From Fibrobacterales bacterium Fibro_02 (lineage in GTDB: Bacteria > Fibrobacterota > Fibrobacteria > Fibrobacterales > Fibrobacteraceae): DNA of 42,263 bases. Below, piece by piece: positions 1 through 8,147 of the stretch (the first letter of the stretch is position 1; each line of letters begins with the position of its first letter). The notes beneath the pieces were generated by a model. That model saw only the letters and a program-made list of their open reading frames with translations. It did no database searches and was not told the DNA's origin. The position numbers and the translations under genes are program-made. The DNA is taken from positions 1 to 42,263 of the forward strand of contig LVAE01000009.1 in the NCBI GenBank assembly GCA_001603905.1. The letters run 5' to 3'.

Positions 1-218
1 AGTTCCTTCTTGGCCTCTTCGTAGTTGCCGAGCCTGTACTGGCAAGTTCCGATATTGTAGAACAGGAGCGGATTTCCGGGTTCGGCTTCACGGGCCTTCA
101 TGTACTTTTCGAGCGCTCCGGCATAGTCGCCGTTCTTGAACAGCTTATTGCCATCGTTGATGGGGCGCGCCCACAAGGCCACCGACAGCACACATACACA
201 AATCAATAAAAAACGCAT
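1..218 (-). CDS. TPR-repeat protein, N-terminal part (BatC-like?)
   Basis: This is the first 72 codons of a gene that continues beyond the left edge. The reading frame begins MRFLLICVCVLSVALWARP, a clear signal peptide with a cleavage site near Ala-17. It continues into a tetratricopeptide-type repeat with the pattern NDGNKLFKNGDYAGALEKY, then EPGNPLLFYNIGTCQYRLG. The order of signal peptide followed by 'GN-Y-G-Y-A' and 'YN-G-Y-G-Y-A' helices resembles BatC proteins of Bacteroidetes aerotolerance operons, but without the C-terminus or neighbours that is only a suggestion. The start at 218 is preceded by a purine-rich GGAAGAAAGAAG tract that could bind the ribosome. It lies 30 bases after the stop of the glycosyltransferase gene, so co-transcription is likely. 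Role inferred: periplasmic protein-protein scaffold. Confidence 0.75.
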   Translation of the reverse strand, partial: MRFLLICVCVLSVALWARPINDGNKLFKNGDYAGALEKYMKAREAEPGNPLLFYNIGTCQYRLGNYEEAKKE

Positions 219-248
219 CTTCTTTCTTCCATAGGACACATTTAGTTC

Positions 249-2003
249 CTACATAGCAAGAATATACAAAATCACCGTGCTCAAGGCAAACGCCACCACA
301 AGTGCGTAACCGAGCACTTTCCACTTGACCGAAGAGCCTTCCAGGGAAATTCCCGTCGCCATGAAGGGTATCATGCTCAACACGACCGGTGCAATGTACC
401 TGAAGTCGTTGCTGCAAGAGAACGGCACCTTGATACGCAAGACCATCAACGCCGCAAAGAACGCCACCGCCTGCAGCAAAAGAATCCAGTGAATCACCTG
501 CAGTTTCGTCTTCCAGAATCCGCGAATCGCATACACCATCAACCCAAGGAACGACACGCTCATGAAAGTCGCAAGGGTCCTTCCTGTCGCATTCCGCACG
601 AGTTCAAATTCGCCGAACATGGCCGACTTGAAAGAATAGTTCCAGAAAAATTCGCGGCCCCATTCTTCTTTCCAGGCGCTCGTGTAAGGATTCGTCACAA
701 AGGACTTCAGGTCAAAGAAAATGTAGTTGAACGCCTCGTTGCCCACCTTAAGCCGGCCATTCAGCCCACTCGCGTTACCGACCAGGTCCGCATCGCCCAA
801 AAGCTTCTGCAAGGCGACCCCCGCAATCAGTAGGACGAACAGTCCCCACGCCACCACCTCGGATTTTGTCGGGTACGGGAATCTCTCATTCCTGACATAA
901 CCGCAAACGGTAAACAGGAACACCATCCCGATCGTCACCACGCCCGTCGTCTTGGTCCACATCGCAAGCGCCGCCGAAAGCACCGCCACAATCAGGAACT
1001 TGCCACGGCCTTCGTTGAAATACTTGACGCCGCCCCACAGGCAGAGCACGTGCAGCAGGTAGAACATCTGGTCGTTACCGATGCGCGGCGACACCAGAAT
1101 CATCAACGGCCACAAGGTCCACAGCACCGCAGCGGTTCCAAACGCAGGTCCCGTCATGAAGGACTTCAGGAACATTATCCCGAAAAAGAGCGTGAGCACC
1201 GATAAAAGCAGGCTAAACGACTGTAGGCCAGCAGGGCCCGAAACGCCCGCCCATTCGCCGAACACGAAAGAGGGCGCCGCCGTGACATAGTAAACAGGCG
1301 GATGGTAGCAAGTCCAGCAGTCATCTACACCAGGAATGGCATGGTTGTCAAGGACGTACTGAACGTAGGCGACATGGCCATCGACATCGTTCGAGTAAGT
1401 CGTGTACGGCACGTTCGCAAAGAACACCGTACGGATGAGCACTCCCAGCAAAAAGAGAAAAAGGATCCCGTCGCGCAACTTGAACCGCCGCGCCACAAAC
1501 ATGCAGAGCAACGCAAAAAAGACCACCGCGCCGACATTCGCCACGCGTGTCAAGAACGACGTCTGGTAGATAAATACATTCAGTCCCGCATTTCCGCCGT
1601 TGTTCTTCAGGTAGAACGTATAGTGAGTCCTGTCGCCCACCCGATGCGGCGCAGTCACGCTGTCGTCCAGCAGGAAACCTTTCGTAAAATTACAGCGCCC
1701 CGGCTCCGACCTGATTTCCAGATTTTGTCCATTGATTACAATTCCCTCGGCGCAATCGTCGGGAACCACGCGCAGGTCGTACGGAGTACGGTAGACATTC
1801 TTGATATCCAGTTCAACCTGGAACACTTCCCCATCCCGCATTTTCTTGGTAACGGGAAGGCTTACTTTCTCCATAGAAGCGCCCTGCCTCAGCACGACGT
1901 TTTCGACCGAAACCCTCAACGCAAAACCGACGACGAGGCTTGCCGCCAGCAGCAATGCACAATAGAGTTCAGGGAGCCTGAAAATTCCGAGCAATTTTTT
2001 CAT
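249..2003 (-). CDS. GT-C fold (GT39/ArnT-like) membrane glycosyltransferase
   Basis: A 584-residue polytopic membrane protein. After an N-terminal transmembrane helix (about residues 11-29) comes a roughly 110-residue soluble region with three cysteines. About nine further hydrophobic segments follow. The first large loop after the second helix carries the sequence YSNDVDGHVAYVQYV followed by CYHPPVYY. An acidic first loop and an HPP motif are hallmarks of GT-C enzymes such as PMT/ArnT, which transfer sugars from polyprenyl-phosphate carriers on the periplasmic face. Acceptor and donor cannot be read from the sequence. The start codon ATG at 2003 is preceded by GGAG at suitable spacing and lies 11 bases after the flavoprotein gene, so it belongs to the same operon as GtrA and the mutase-like enzyme. 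That context suggests use of a lipid-linked sugar. The N-terminal soluble insertion is unusual for the family. Confidence 0.75.
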   Translation of the reverse strand: MKKLLGIFRLPELYCALLLAASLVVGFALRVSVENVVLRQGASMEKVSLPVTKKMRDGEVFQVELDIKNVYRTPYDLRVVPDDCAEGIVINGQNLEIRSEPGRCNFTKGFLLDDSVTAPHRVGDRTHYTFYLKNNGGNAGLNVFIYQTSFLTRVANVGAVVFFALLCMFVARRFKLRDGILFLFLLGVLIRTVFFANVPYTTYSNDVDGHVAYVQYVLDNHAIPGVDDCWTCYHPPVYYVTAAPSFVFGEWAGVSGPAGLQSFSLLLSVLTLFFGIMFLKSFMTGPAFGTAAVLWTLWPLMILVSPRIGNDQMFYLLHVLCLWGGVKYFNEGRGKFLIVAVLSAALAMWTKTTGVVTIGMVFLFTVCGYVRNERFPYPTKSEVVAWGLFVLLIAGVALQKLLGDADLVGNASGLNGRLKVGNEAFNYIFFDLKSFVTNPYTSAWKEEWGREFFWNYSFKSAMFGEFELVRNATGRTLATFMSVSFLGLMVYAIRGFWKTKLQVIHWILLLQAVAFFAALMVLRIKVPFSCSNDFRYIAPVVLSMIPFMATGISLEGSSVKWKVLGYALVVAFALSTVILYILAM

Positions 2004-2014
2004 CAGAGGCTCCG

Positions 2015-3667
2015 CTACGCTTTCTTGCCTTCGTGGTATTCTTCTTCGCTATTCACGTTCCAGAGGGCAGTCTTGTCGGTAGAATTTTCGCGGATGCATT
2101 TTGCGACTTCCATGGCAGCGAGCATACTGTGGTCCATGTTGTTGTACTTGTGCATACCGTTACGGCCCATCAGGAACAGGTTCTCGATGGGGTCCACATA
2201 GGCGCGCACCTTGTCGAACTCACCATAGGTACCAAAGTAGGCAGGGTACGCCTTCTTGATATGGAACACCACGGAATCGCGGACGGACTCGGGCTTTGCC
2301 ACGTGAATCTTGTCGAGTTCTTCAATCGCGAACTTGATGAAGTCCGCATCGGGCATGCGCCACATTTCGTCGCCCTCGGTCGCGAAATATTCGAGACCAA
2401 TCCACACCTTGCTCGGGTCAGCCACCAGGTAGGGGCTCCAGTTGTTGAAAATCTGGATGCGGCCGAGCTTCACGTCGGATTCCTGCACATAGATCCAGTT
2501 GTCCGCCACGAACTTGAGCTTGCTTTCGGGAGTGCCGGGCTTCGCCGGGTTCTTGATGAGCAGTTCGTCGAGCAGGAGCCCCACGGTAATGAAGTCGCGG
2601 TACACAAGGCCGTCGGATACGCGGCGAACTTCTGAAGGCACCGGGTTCTTTTCATTGTCCATCGCAGCGACAAGTTCCTTCACAGGCATGGTGCTGAGGA
2701 AATAATCGCAGGCGACCGTCTCGGTCGAAACGTTTCCGTCTGCCGCACGGGATTCTACAACCACGCTTTCGATGCGCTTGCCGTCGGCGGAACGGTTCAC
2801 GCCCACGACCTTCGACTTCATACGGATTTCGCCGCCCATTTCCTGCACCTTCTCGGCGACCGTTTCCCAAAGCTGGCCAGGGCCGAATTTCGGGTAAAGG
2901 AACTGGCCAATCAAACTCGTCTCAGTATCTTTCTGACGGATGTCCGCACTGTTGGCGGCACCCGCTTCAGCCTTTTTCTTGCCCGCAAAAATCTGCTTAA
3001 GGGCATGCACCACCGTCTTCGTAATCGAGAGGCCCTTGATGCGCTGACCGCCCCAGTCGGGGCTGATCTTGCTGCAGGGCACGCCCCACACCTTCTCGGT
3101 GTAGTCGCGGAAGAACGTGCGGTACAGTTCCACGCCAAAGCGGTTGATCATGAAGTCTTCGAGGCTTTTTTCCTTGCGGGCGGGCAGCAGCTGCACCTTG
3201 AGGTAGCTCATGCCGATCTTGAACATGCGCCAGAGTCCAAGGTTACGGATGGTGTCGCCATTCAACGAAACCGGATAGTCAAAGAGCTTGCGTAAGAAAA
3301 GGATGCGGGAAAGACGGCTGCGGCAAAGCATCACGTAGTCCGTCTTCTCGGGATCGAGGCCACCTTCGACCAGCGGCACCTTGCGGCCAATAGCAATGTC
3401 GTCCTTGCTCGCGGCCCCCTGCAACGGCAAGATTCCCTGCCACCAGTCCATCACCGTATCGCTCTTGCTGAAAAAGCGGTGACCGCCGATATCCATGCGG
3501 TTGCCGTTGTAACGCGCCGTGCGCGAGATGCCGCCGATAACGTCTTCGGCTTCGAAAATCACGGGTTTCACATCCGTCGTACGCAACAATTCCAGCGCAC
3601 AGGTAAGCCCCGCAGGACCCGCGCCCGCAATCACGGCAATCTTCTTTTCACCATTTTCAGCAACCAT
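2015..3667 (-). CDS. FAD-dependent oxidoreductase, UDP-galactopyranose mutase-like
   Basis: A 550-residue flavoprotein. Near the N-terminus is a dinucleotide-binding Rossmann motif ([17 protein letters not shown]), then the FAD-binding region with [20 protein letters not shown]. The middle has [19 protein letters not shown], characteristic of the UDP-galactopyranose mutase/protoporphyrinogen-oxidase-like group often found in polysaccharide clusters. The C-terminal flavin-contact segment reads [18 protein letters not shown]. No transmembrane segment is present, so it is probably cytoplasmic or peripheral. The chosen start is the ATG at 3667, because AAGGAG lies five bases upstream. An in-frame GTG two codons earlier lies within that ribosome-binding region. 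The gene starts two bases after the GtrA stop. Sugar ring contraction or another FAD-linked sugar or lipid reaction is inferred; true mutase activity is not proven because the family also contains desaturase-like enzymes. Confidence 0.8.
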   Translation of the reverse strand: MVAENGEKKIAVIAGAGPAGLTCALELLRTTDVKPVIFEAEDVIGGISRTARYNGNRMDIGGHRFFSKSDTVMDWWQGILPLQGAASKDDIAIGRKVPLVEGGLDPEKTDYVMLCRSRLSRILFLRKLFDYPVSLNGDTIRNLGLWRMFKIGMSYLKVQLLPARKEKSLEDFMINRFGVELYRTFFRDYTEKVWGVPCSKISPDWGGQRIKGLSITKTVVHALKQIFAGKKKAEAGAANSADIRQKDTETSLIGQFLYPKFGPGQLWETVAEKVQEMGGEIRMKSKVVGVNRSADGKRIESVVVESRAADGNVSTETVACDYFLSTMPVKELVAAMDNEKNPVPSEVRRVSDGLVYRDFITVGLLLDELLIKNPAKPGTPESKLKFVADNWIYVQESDVKLGRIQIFNNWSPYLVADPSKVWIGLEYFATEGDEMWRMPDADFIKFAIEELDKIHVAKPESVRDSVVFHIKKAYPAYFGTYGEFDKVRAYVDPIENLFLMGRNGMHKYNNMDHSMLAAMEVAKCIRENSTDKTALWNVNSEEEYHEGKKA

Positions 3668-3669
3668 AA

Positions 3670-4116
3670 TCACTCCTTCCTTTCTCGGAACAGCATTAAC
3701 TTACGCGCCCCAAAATTCCACATCAGAACAAGAATCGCGGCAATCATCTTGGAGACCATCTCGTTCCAGTCAAACACTCCCACCATCAGAAACATCAGCA
3801 GCTGATTGATACCGACACCAGCGATTCCCACAAGCGCAAACAGCGAGAATTCCATCACCTTGCGCTTTTCAAGCGTCCTTTCGCAAGCCGTGAACACCCA
3901 CACGATACTCATGGTATAGTTGAGCACAAGCCCGGCGACCAGGCCCACCAAGTTTGCAAGCAGGTAATGCCAGTCAAACACATAAAGGCACAAGGCGAAC
4001 AGGCCAAAATCGACAACGAAGGCGAGGCCCCCCGTCACCAGGTAACGCAGAAACTGCCCCAACAGGGACTTGCGCGGGAACCTGCCGCGAATCGCTTTTA
4101 TCTTATCAGCAAACAT
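3670..4116 (-). CDS. GtrA family membrane protein
   Basis: A 148-residue protein with four predicted transmembrane helices. It has the GtrA family signature at the beginning of the domain ([19 protein letters not shown]) and the second-helix motif [14 protein letters not shown]. GtrA proteins move polyprenyl-phosphate-linked sugars across the inner membrane or assist the transferases that use them. The gene sits upstream of, and almost touching, the mutase-like flavoprotein, followed by a GT-C transferase. This is a logical order for making, flipping and transferring a lipid-linked sugar. The start ATG at 4116 has no ribosome-binding site. A TACATT hexamer nine bases upstream may be its own promoter, although the aminopeptidase gene ends only 21 bases before it and read-through is possible. 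Confidence 0.88.
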   Translation of the reverse strand: MFADKIKAIRGRFPRKSLLGQFLRYLVTGGLAFVVDFGLFALCLYVFDWHYLLANLVGLVAGLVLNYTMSIVWVFTACERTLEKRKVMEFSLFALVGIAGVGINQLLMFLMVGVFDWNEMVSKMIAAILVLMWNFGARKLMLFRERKE

Positions 4117-4125
4117 GCGTGTGTA

Positions 4126-4131
4126 AATGTA
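4126..4131 (-). promoter_or_regulatory. Candidate -10 element (TACATT) for the GtrA gene
   Basis: TACATT read on the minus strand, nine bases before the GtrA start codon. It matches the TAnnTT pattern found before other first genes in this window. If used, the transcript would begin one to three bases before the ATG. No convincing -35 box is visible. Confidence 0.3.
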
Positions 4132-4137
4132 ACTAAT

Positions 4138-5355
4138 CTAGGGCAGATTTGAGCTACCGTACAACGCAGAAACCAGTTTTGTCATTTTTTCGTGATCCGC
4201 AACGGCCGTCATTTCGCGGATGCTGTGCATACTGAGCATGGGTTCGCCAATATCCACCGTCGGAATCCCAAGACTGGCAGAAATGGCAGGCCCCACCGTC
4301 GAGCCGCAGGGCATATCGTTACGCATCACGAAAATCTGGTACGGAATATTACTTTGTTCACAAAGCAGCTTGAAACGCGCGTTCGAGAACACGTCGCTGG
4401 CATAGCGCTTTTGCGAATTCACCTTCAACACGACACCGCCGCCCAGGACAGGCGCGTGGTTACCTTCATGTTTCTGGACAAAATTCGGGTGACAGGCGTG
4501 CGCCATGTCGATGGAGAGGGCGAAACTCGACGAAAGAACACCCGCAAGCTCGCTACAGACGAGAGGCGAGACAGAATCCAGCACGCTCTTCAGGAAGTTT
4601 CCGGCGGCACCTTCGCGGGTCTCGGAACCGACCTCCTCGTTATTGAAGAAGGCGGCCACCTGAAAATCCTTTTCAAGGGCGTCCGCAGCGGCAAAAGCCT
4701 CAGCAATCGCATGACAGCTGCTCAAGTTATCGAGACGCCCCGAATAGATCCATTCATCGGCAAAGCCGCCACGGTTCGCCGGTTGCGCATCGAACAGTTG
4801 AATATCAAAATCCAGGAGCTTCGAGCCGGCAGGGAGTTCCGCCGAAAGCGCATCGACAAAACGTTCACGGCCATCCATAGCCGTCCATAGGGCGTTCAGG
4901 TCCGTCTGCGGGTTCACCTTGAGCCCTTCCTGGTTCACGCCGCGGTTCAGGTGAACCGCCAGCTGCGGAATACGGAACAACTTGTCGCCACGAACAAGCT
5001 TGGTCTCAAGCTTACCGTTCCGCTCGTACGCCAGCAGCCCTGCATAACCCAGGTCGCGGTCGAGCCAGCTGGTAAAAAGCGGACTGCCGTAAATCTCGGG
5101 GTGCAACGTACGCACTCCCGCCGAAGCGCTATCGGGATTCGGCGTAATCTTGAGCGTCGGGTAATCCGTATGCGCAAGGGCAATCCTGAATTTAGAGTCA
5201 GAACAAACTTCCTTCGGCGGACGGACGACAATCAGGGCGCCGCCGCGTTCAAACAACTGAACATTTTCGTCTTCCGCACAAGCGAGAAGTGCCTTGAGGC
5301 TTTCCACCGTATGGTACGGTGTCACCGATTTATTCAAAAATTCGAGAAAATCCAT
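4138..5355 (-). CDS. M18 family zinc aminopeptidase
   Basis: A 405-residue cytoplasmic metallopeptidase of the M18 (aspartyl aminopeptidase) family, which removes N-terminal residues from peptides using two zinc ions. The expected metal and catalytic motifs appear in order: HTDYP around residue 62, RLDNLSSCHA in the middle, FFNNEEVGSETREGA, DMAHACHP, and near the C-terminus the MLSMHSIREM histidine motif. The length fits the family (400-480). No signal peptide is present. The start ATG at 5355 lacks a Shine-Dalgarno sequence. A TATCTT hexamer ends exactly six bases upstream, so its mRNA may be leaderless. The gene is divergent from the MCE gene across a 45-base palindromic spacer. Its stop is 21 bases before GtrA, but there is no obvious functional link with those genes. 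Confidence 0.92.
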   Translation of the reverse strand: MDFLEFLNKSVTPYHTVESLKALLACAEDENVQLFERGGALIVVRPPKEVCSDSKFRIALAHTDYPTLKITPNPDSASAGVRTLHPEIYGSPLFTSWLDRDLGYAGLLAYERNGKLETKLVRGDKLFRIPQLAVHLNRGVNQEGLKVNPQTDLNALWTAMDGRERFVDALSAELPAGSKLLDFDIQLFDAQPANRGGFADEWIYSGRLDNLSSCHAIAEAFAAADALEKDFQVAAFFNNEEVGSETREGAAGNFLKSVLDSVSPLVCSELAGVLSSSFALSIDMAHACHPNFVQKHEGNHAPVLGGGVVLKVNSQKRYASDVFSNARFKLLCEQSNIPYQIFVMRNDMPCGSTVGPAISASLGIPTVDIGEPMLSMHSIREMTAVADHEKMTKLVSALYGSSNLP

Positions 5356-5361
5356 GAAATA

Positions 5362-5367
5362 AAGATA
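5362..5367 (-). promoter_or_regulatory. -10 element (TATCTT) of the M18 aminopeptidase gene
   Basis: TATCTT on the minus strand is separated from the ATG at 5355 by exactly six bases, so transcription would begin at or next to the start codon. It overlaps the left arm of the palindrome at 5366-5390. Confidence 0.45.
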
Positions 5368-5390
5368 GATATTAGAAATTCTATTATCTA
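5366..5390. promoter_or_regulatory. Palindromic divergent operator/promoter region
   Basis: A 12-base arm at 5366-5377 (TAGATATTAGAA) is the reverse complement of 5379-5390 (TTCTATTATCTA) at 11 of 12 positions, around a single central base. The outer ends of the palindrome overlap the -10 hexamers of the two divergent genes. It could be an operator for a dimeric regulator, or symmetry arising from two similar promoters. Confidence 0.4.
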
Positions 5391-5394
5391 TATT
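5389..5394 (+). promoter_or_regulatory. -10 element (TATATT) of the MCE gene
   Basis: TATATT followed by CTAGAC and then the ATG at 5401, a spacing of six bases. The GH9 cellulase gene has the same TATATTCTAG block at the same spacing. No ribosome-binding site fits between the hexamer and the ATG, so a leaderless transcript is the simplest reading. Confidence 0.5.
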
Positions 5395-5400
5395 CTAGAC

Positions 5401-6414
5401 ATGGCATTCAAACCATTGAAAGGAATCAACTGGATGGAAATTTCCGGCCTTCTGGTCGGAGTCTTCTTTACCGTTTCCGTCATGGTGTTTGCTATAGTAC
5501 TTTACGCAAAACTTTTCTCCGAAGGTATGATCGGTGTCGAGGAATACCGCCTGCACAGTACCTTCACGAAGGCGTTCGGCCTGCACACCGGCACCAAGGT
5601 CCAGATCAGCGGCGTGGACGTCGGCCAGATTGGCGAGATGGAAATCGGCGACAATGGCGAAGGCGTAAAGATGGAATTTGTTATCCGCAAGCAGTACCAG
5701 AACCTGATTACCGACAGCGCCCAGGTATTTGCCATCCGTGACCAGAACCTCATTTCTGCACGTGTTATCAATATTGACATTCGCCGTGGCAAGGGCCGCG
5801 TGCTGCAAGACGGCGACTCCCTGCAACCCGGAGAAGCACAGGATATCGAAACGGTGATTGAAACCGCCAACCAGCTCCTGGGTCGCGTCAACGAACTGAT
5901 CGATGCCGCCGACACCCTCGTCAGCATGGCTCTCGATACAGGAACTACCATCGGCGCCCTCTTCGGCTCCCGCCTCCTTTACGACAACCTGAACCGCCAG
6001 CTCAACCGTCTCGACGACATCACGTTCGTCGGCAAGAAGGTGCTTTTCCAGGCCTCGGGCCTGTTCGATACGATGCAGGTGCAGGTCCCTGTTCTCCTGG
6101 GCAAGGTGGACGGAATCGCCGACAATGTCTCGGGCATGATGACCGAACTTCAGCCCATGCCGCAAAAGCTCGACAACCTCCTGGGAAATGTCGACGGCAT
6201 GATGAACAAGGTGGACAACACCTTCAACCGGGTCGACGGACTGCTGAACGAAGTAAGCCTCGTGACATCCGGACTTTCGGACTTTATGGAAGCGACGGAG
6301 CAGACGCTCCAGAATGCAGACGACCTGATGGCAGGCGTTTCGAACATGTGGATCGTGAAGCGCTCCCTGCCTAGCAAGGACTCGGTGCCGTTCATGGTGG
6401 AGACCCTATGGTAA
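5401..6414 (+). CDS. MCE-domain (MlaD-like) lipid transport protein
   Basis: A 337-residue protein with one N-terminal transmembrane anchor (about residues 15-40), then a single MCE domain (about 45-125) with the characteristic KAFGLHTGTKVQISGVDVG segment. A long helical C-terminal half (about 150-330) follows, with repeated hydrophobic spacing (LLGKVDGIADNV, LLGNVDGMMNKVD, LLNEVSLVTSG) that looks like coiled coil. MCE proteins form hexameric rings or tunnels that carry lipids between inner and outer membranes. No MlaE permease or MlaF ATPase is nearby, so partners must be elsewhere. Start: the ATG at 5401 has a -10 element six bases upstream and no Shine-Dalgarno. An in-frame ATG at 5434 has AAAGGA nine bases upstream and is an alternative. 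The 3' end overlaps the next gene by 7 bases. Confidence 0.88.
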   Translation: MAFKPLKGINWMEISGLLVGVFFTVSVMVFAIVLYAKLFSEGMIGVEEYRLHSTFTKAFGLHTGTKVQISGVDVGQIGEMEIGDNGEGVKMEFVIRKQYQNLITDSAQVFAIRDQNLISARVINIDIRRGKGRVLQDGDSLQPGEAQDIETVIETANQLLGRVNELIDAADTLVSMALDTGTTIGALFGSRLLYDNLNRQLNRLDDITFVGKKVLFQASGLFDTMQVQVPVLLGKVDGIADNVSGMMTELQPMPQKLDNLLGNVDGMMNKVDNTFNRVDGLLNEVSLVTSGLSDFMEATEQTLQNADDLMAGVSNMWIVKRSLPSKDSVPFMVETLW

Positions 6415-7184
6415 CGCGCAGGCTTAAGCAGATTCTTGTAGCGATGCTTGCCGCAGGTGCCGTCGCCAGCGCCTCCGAATCGGGCATTCTCTCTTACCGA
6501 GCGCAGCGCTCCTTCGACAGCGGAAAGTTCGCAAAGGGTTACGGCCAGCTGGAACGCGCCCTGCTCGCAAGCCGCAAGGAAGCAGACCTCCTCTCTGAAG
6601 GCCGCGTGCTGATTGCCATGGCGCAGATCCGTACCATGAGTCTCGATTACAATTTTGCGGATTCCCTGCTTTCGGTCGTCCGCGAAAATGTCCTCGACAA
6701 GAACACTCGAATCCAGTTCGCCAAGACGAAAGTGGCACTCCTAAGCGCCCGCAATAAGTATTCAGCCGCCGTTAAGGTCTGCGACTCCTTTGACGACAAG
6801 TCGCTCAAGTCCGCCGACGAAAACGTGCAGGCAGCCTTCTACGGCGGATGCGCCATCGCCTATGCCGCAAACCGCGACATGAAACGCGCCAACGAATCGC
6901 TCAAGATGGCAGGCAAGCGTTCCGACAAGAAGAGCGGCTTCTACGCCTTCACCGCGGCACGCATGGCAGACCTCAGCGGAAACGGTGACGCCGATTCCCT
7001 TTACCGCGTCGCCGAAGAAAAGGCCATCAAGGCGAACAAGCCCTACAATACAGCGAGCATTCTCTACTACCGTTCGCAGCTGAAAAGCACCAGCAAAAAA
7101 GAAGCGGAAGATTTGAAGCTCCGCTGCAAAAATGCCTTCGAACTGATGGGCCTCCCGAACAACGCAAAGCGCTGCGAGGAATAA
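6408..7184 (+). CDS. TPR-like periplasmic protein downstream of MCE
   Basis: A 258-residue protein with a basic, hydrophobic N-terminus (MVTRRLKQILVAMLAAGAVASA) that looks like a signal peptide cleaved near residue 22. The rest is helical, with alternating alanine, leucine and tyrosine positions (RAQRSFDSGKFAKGYGQLERA, AAFYGGCAIAYAANRDMKRA) typical of degenerate tetratricopeptide repeats. Four cysteines occur in the mature part. I do not recognise a named family. Its ATG lies inside the last codons of the MCE gene (7-base overlap), so the two are translationally coupled and probably act together, for example as a periplasmic partner of the MCE protein; that is inference. It ends 7 bases before the convergent gene on the other strand, with no visible terminator. 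Confidence 0.75.
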   Translation: MVTRRLKQILVAMLAAGAVASASESGILSYRAQRSFDSGKFAKGYGQLERALLASRKEADLLSEGRVLIAMAQIRTMSLDYNFADSLLSVVRENVLDKNTRIQFAKTKVALLSARNKYSAAVKVCDSFDDKSLKSADENVQAAFYGGCAIAYAANRDMKRANESLKMAGKRSDKKSGFYAFTAARMADLSGNGDADSLYRVAEEKAIKANKPYNTASILYYRSQLKSTSKKEAEDLKLRCKNAFELMGLPNNAKRCEE

Positions 7185-7191
7185 TTTCAAG

Positions 7192-8145
7192 TTAATTTGC
7201 TGAGCTGTCTGCCGGAGCGCTAGCTGCGGCTGTTGTATCGACCGTTGCAACCGTGTCGACTGCGGTTGCAGTTGAATCTGTTGTAGCGGTCGTATCTGTT
7301 ACCGCGGCAGAATCAGTAGCGGTTTCTTTCGCCTTGGTTTCCGCCGACTTCTTTGCTTCTTCCGCGAGTTCGTCGTCACGGATTTTCTTCATGGCGAGGA
7401 GCTCGCGGTAGACGATTGCCGGGTGGATCTTGCCGTCGGCCATACCGTCGACAAGCGTTTTCACCTTCTGGTAATGTTCGTCCTTTTCCACATCGTTAAT
7501 CAAGCCCTTGTAGCCGATCAACCTTAGAATCTTTGAATAGAAGCTAGCTCGGAACTTCTTGAAGCGCGGCTGCATCACGTCATTGAGCACCGTTTCAAGA
7601 GCCGTTTCCGTCTGCATCTCGTCAATTTCAAAGCTGCGGTAAATCGTGCGGATATGGTCGGGAATCGTCGTGTCCGGGCTATCGAAATACTTGCGCATCA
7701 CATTCGCCGCCTCGGTCTTGTTCGGGTACGGGCCGCGACCAAGGCGAAGCGCATAGTAAAGCGACAGGCGCCAGTTCTCAGGATACACGCGGCTTGCACG
7801 GCGCAACACAGAAAAGTCCGAAGTATCGGGAGCATCAATCGGAGTCACGCCACCGACAAAGTAATACGGCGTGTAGAACAGGGAATCGAGACTCGTCGAA
7901 AGTTCTGCCACGTGGCCCAGGTAAGCATATTCCTTACCGGTCAAGTAGCTTTCGCCGAGTTCCGTAAGTCCCTTGATCCAGAAGAGCCCCGCCACCGAAG
8001 CGTCGTGCCCTGCAGCCACATAATGCACCGTCGATGCCTTCGGCAAGAAAGACTCGTCGAAGTTCGTACCGGGAAGCGGCTTCGCGAAATGGAAAGCCGC
8101 CGCGATAACTGCGATAGCGAATAGAATGACCGCAAGGAAGCGCAT
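7192..8145 (-). CDS. Membrane-anchored protein with low-complexity Thr/Ala/Asp tail
   Basis: A 317-residue protein starting MRFLAVILFAIAVIAAAFHFA, an uncleaved anchor or signal peptide. The middle (about 30-130) has AAGHDASVAGLFWIKGLTELGE and SLDSLFYTPYYFVGG, resembling uncharacterised TPR-like proteins that scan 'LLW-x-RGL-YFG ... YPYLxxxxDxITxLDPxF'. The last 50 residues are almost only Thr, Ala, Asp, Val and Ser in imperfect repeats (TDTTATTDSTATAVDTV), probably disordered. The start ATG at 8145 is two bases after the pyrF stop. A longer reading frame begins 16 codons earlier but would overlap pyrF and hide the signal sequence, so I reject it. It is the last gene of the ispA-dxs-methyltransferase-pyrF operon. 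Function unknown. Confidence 0.75.
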   Translation of the reverse strand: MRFLAVILFAIAVIAAAFHFAKPLPGTNFDESFLPKASTVHYVAAGHDASVAGLFWIKGLTELGESYLTGKEYAYLGHVAELSTSLDSLFYTPYYFVGGVTPIDAPDTSDFSVLRRASRVYPENWRLSLYYALRLGRGPYPNKTEAANVMRKYFDSPDTTIPDHIRTIYRSFEIDEMQTETALETVLNDVMQPRFKKFRASFYSKILRLIGYKGLINDVEKDEHYQKVKTLVDGMADGKIHPAIVYRELLAMKKIRDDELAEEAKKSAETKAKETATDSAAVTDTTATTDSTATAVDTVATVDTTAAASAPADSSAN

Positions 8146-8147
8146 AA

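Noticed and set aside
4951..5400. Upstream extension of the MCE reading frame
   Set aside because: The frame is open back to 4951 but overlaps the aminopeptidase gene on the opposite strand. The MCE protein has a normal N-terminal anchor from 5401 or 5434 and a promoter directly upstream.
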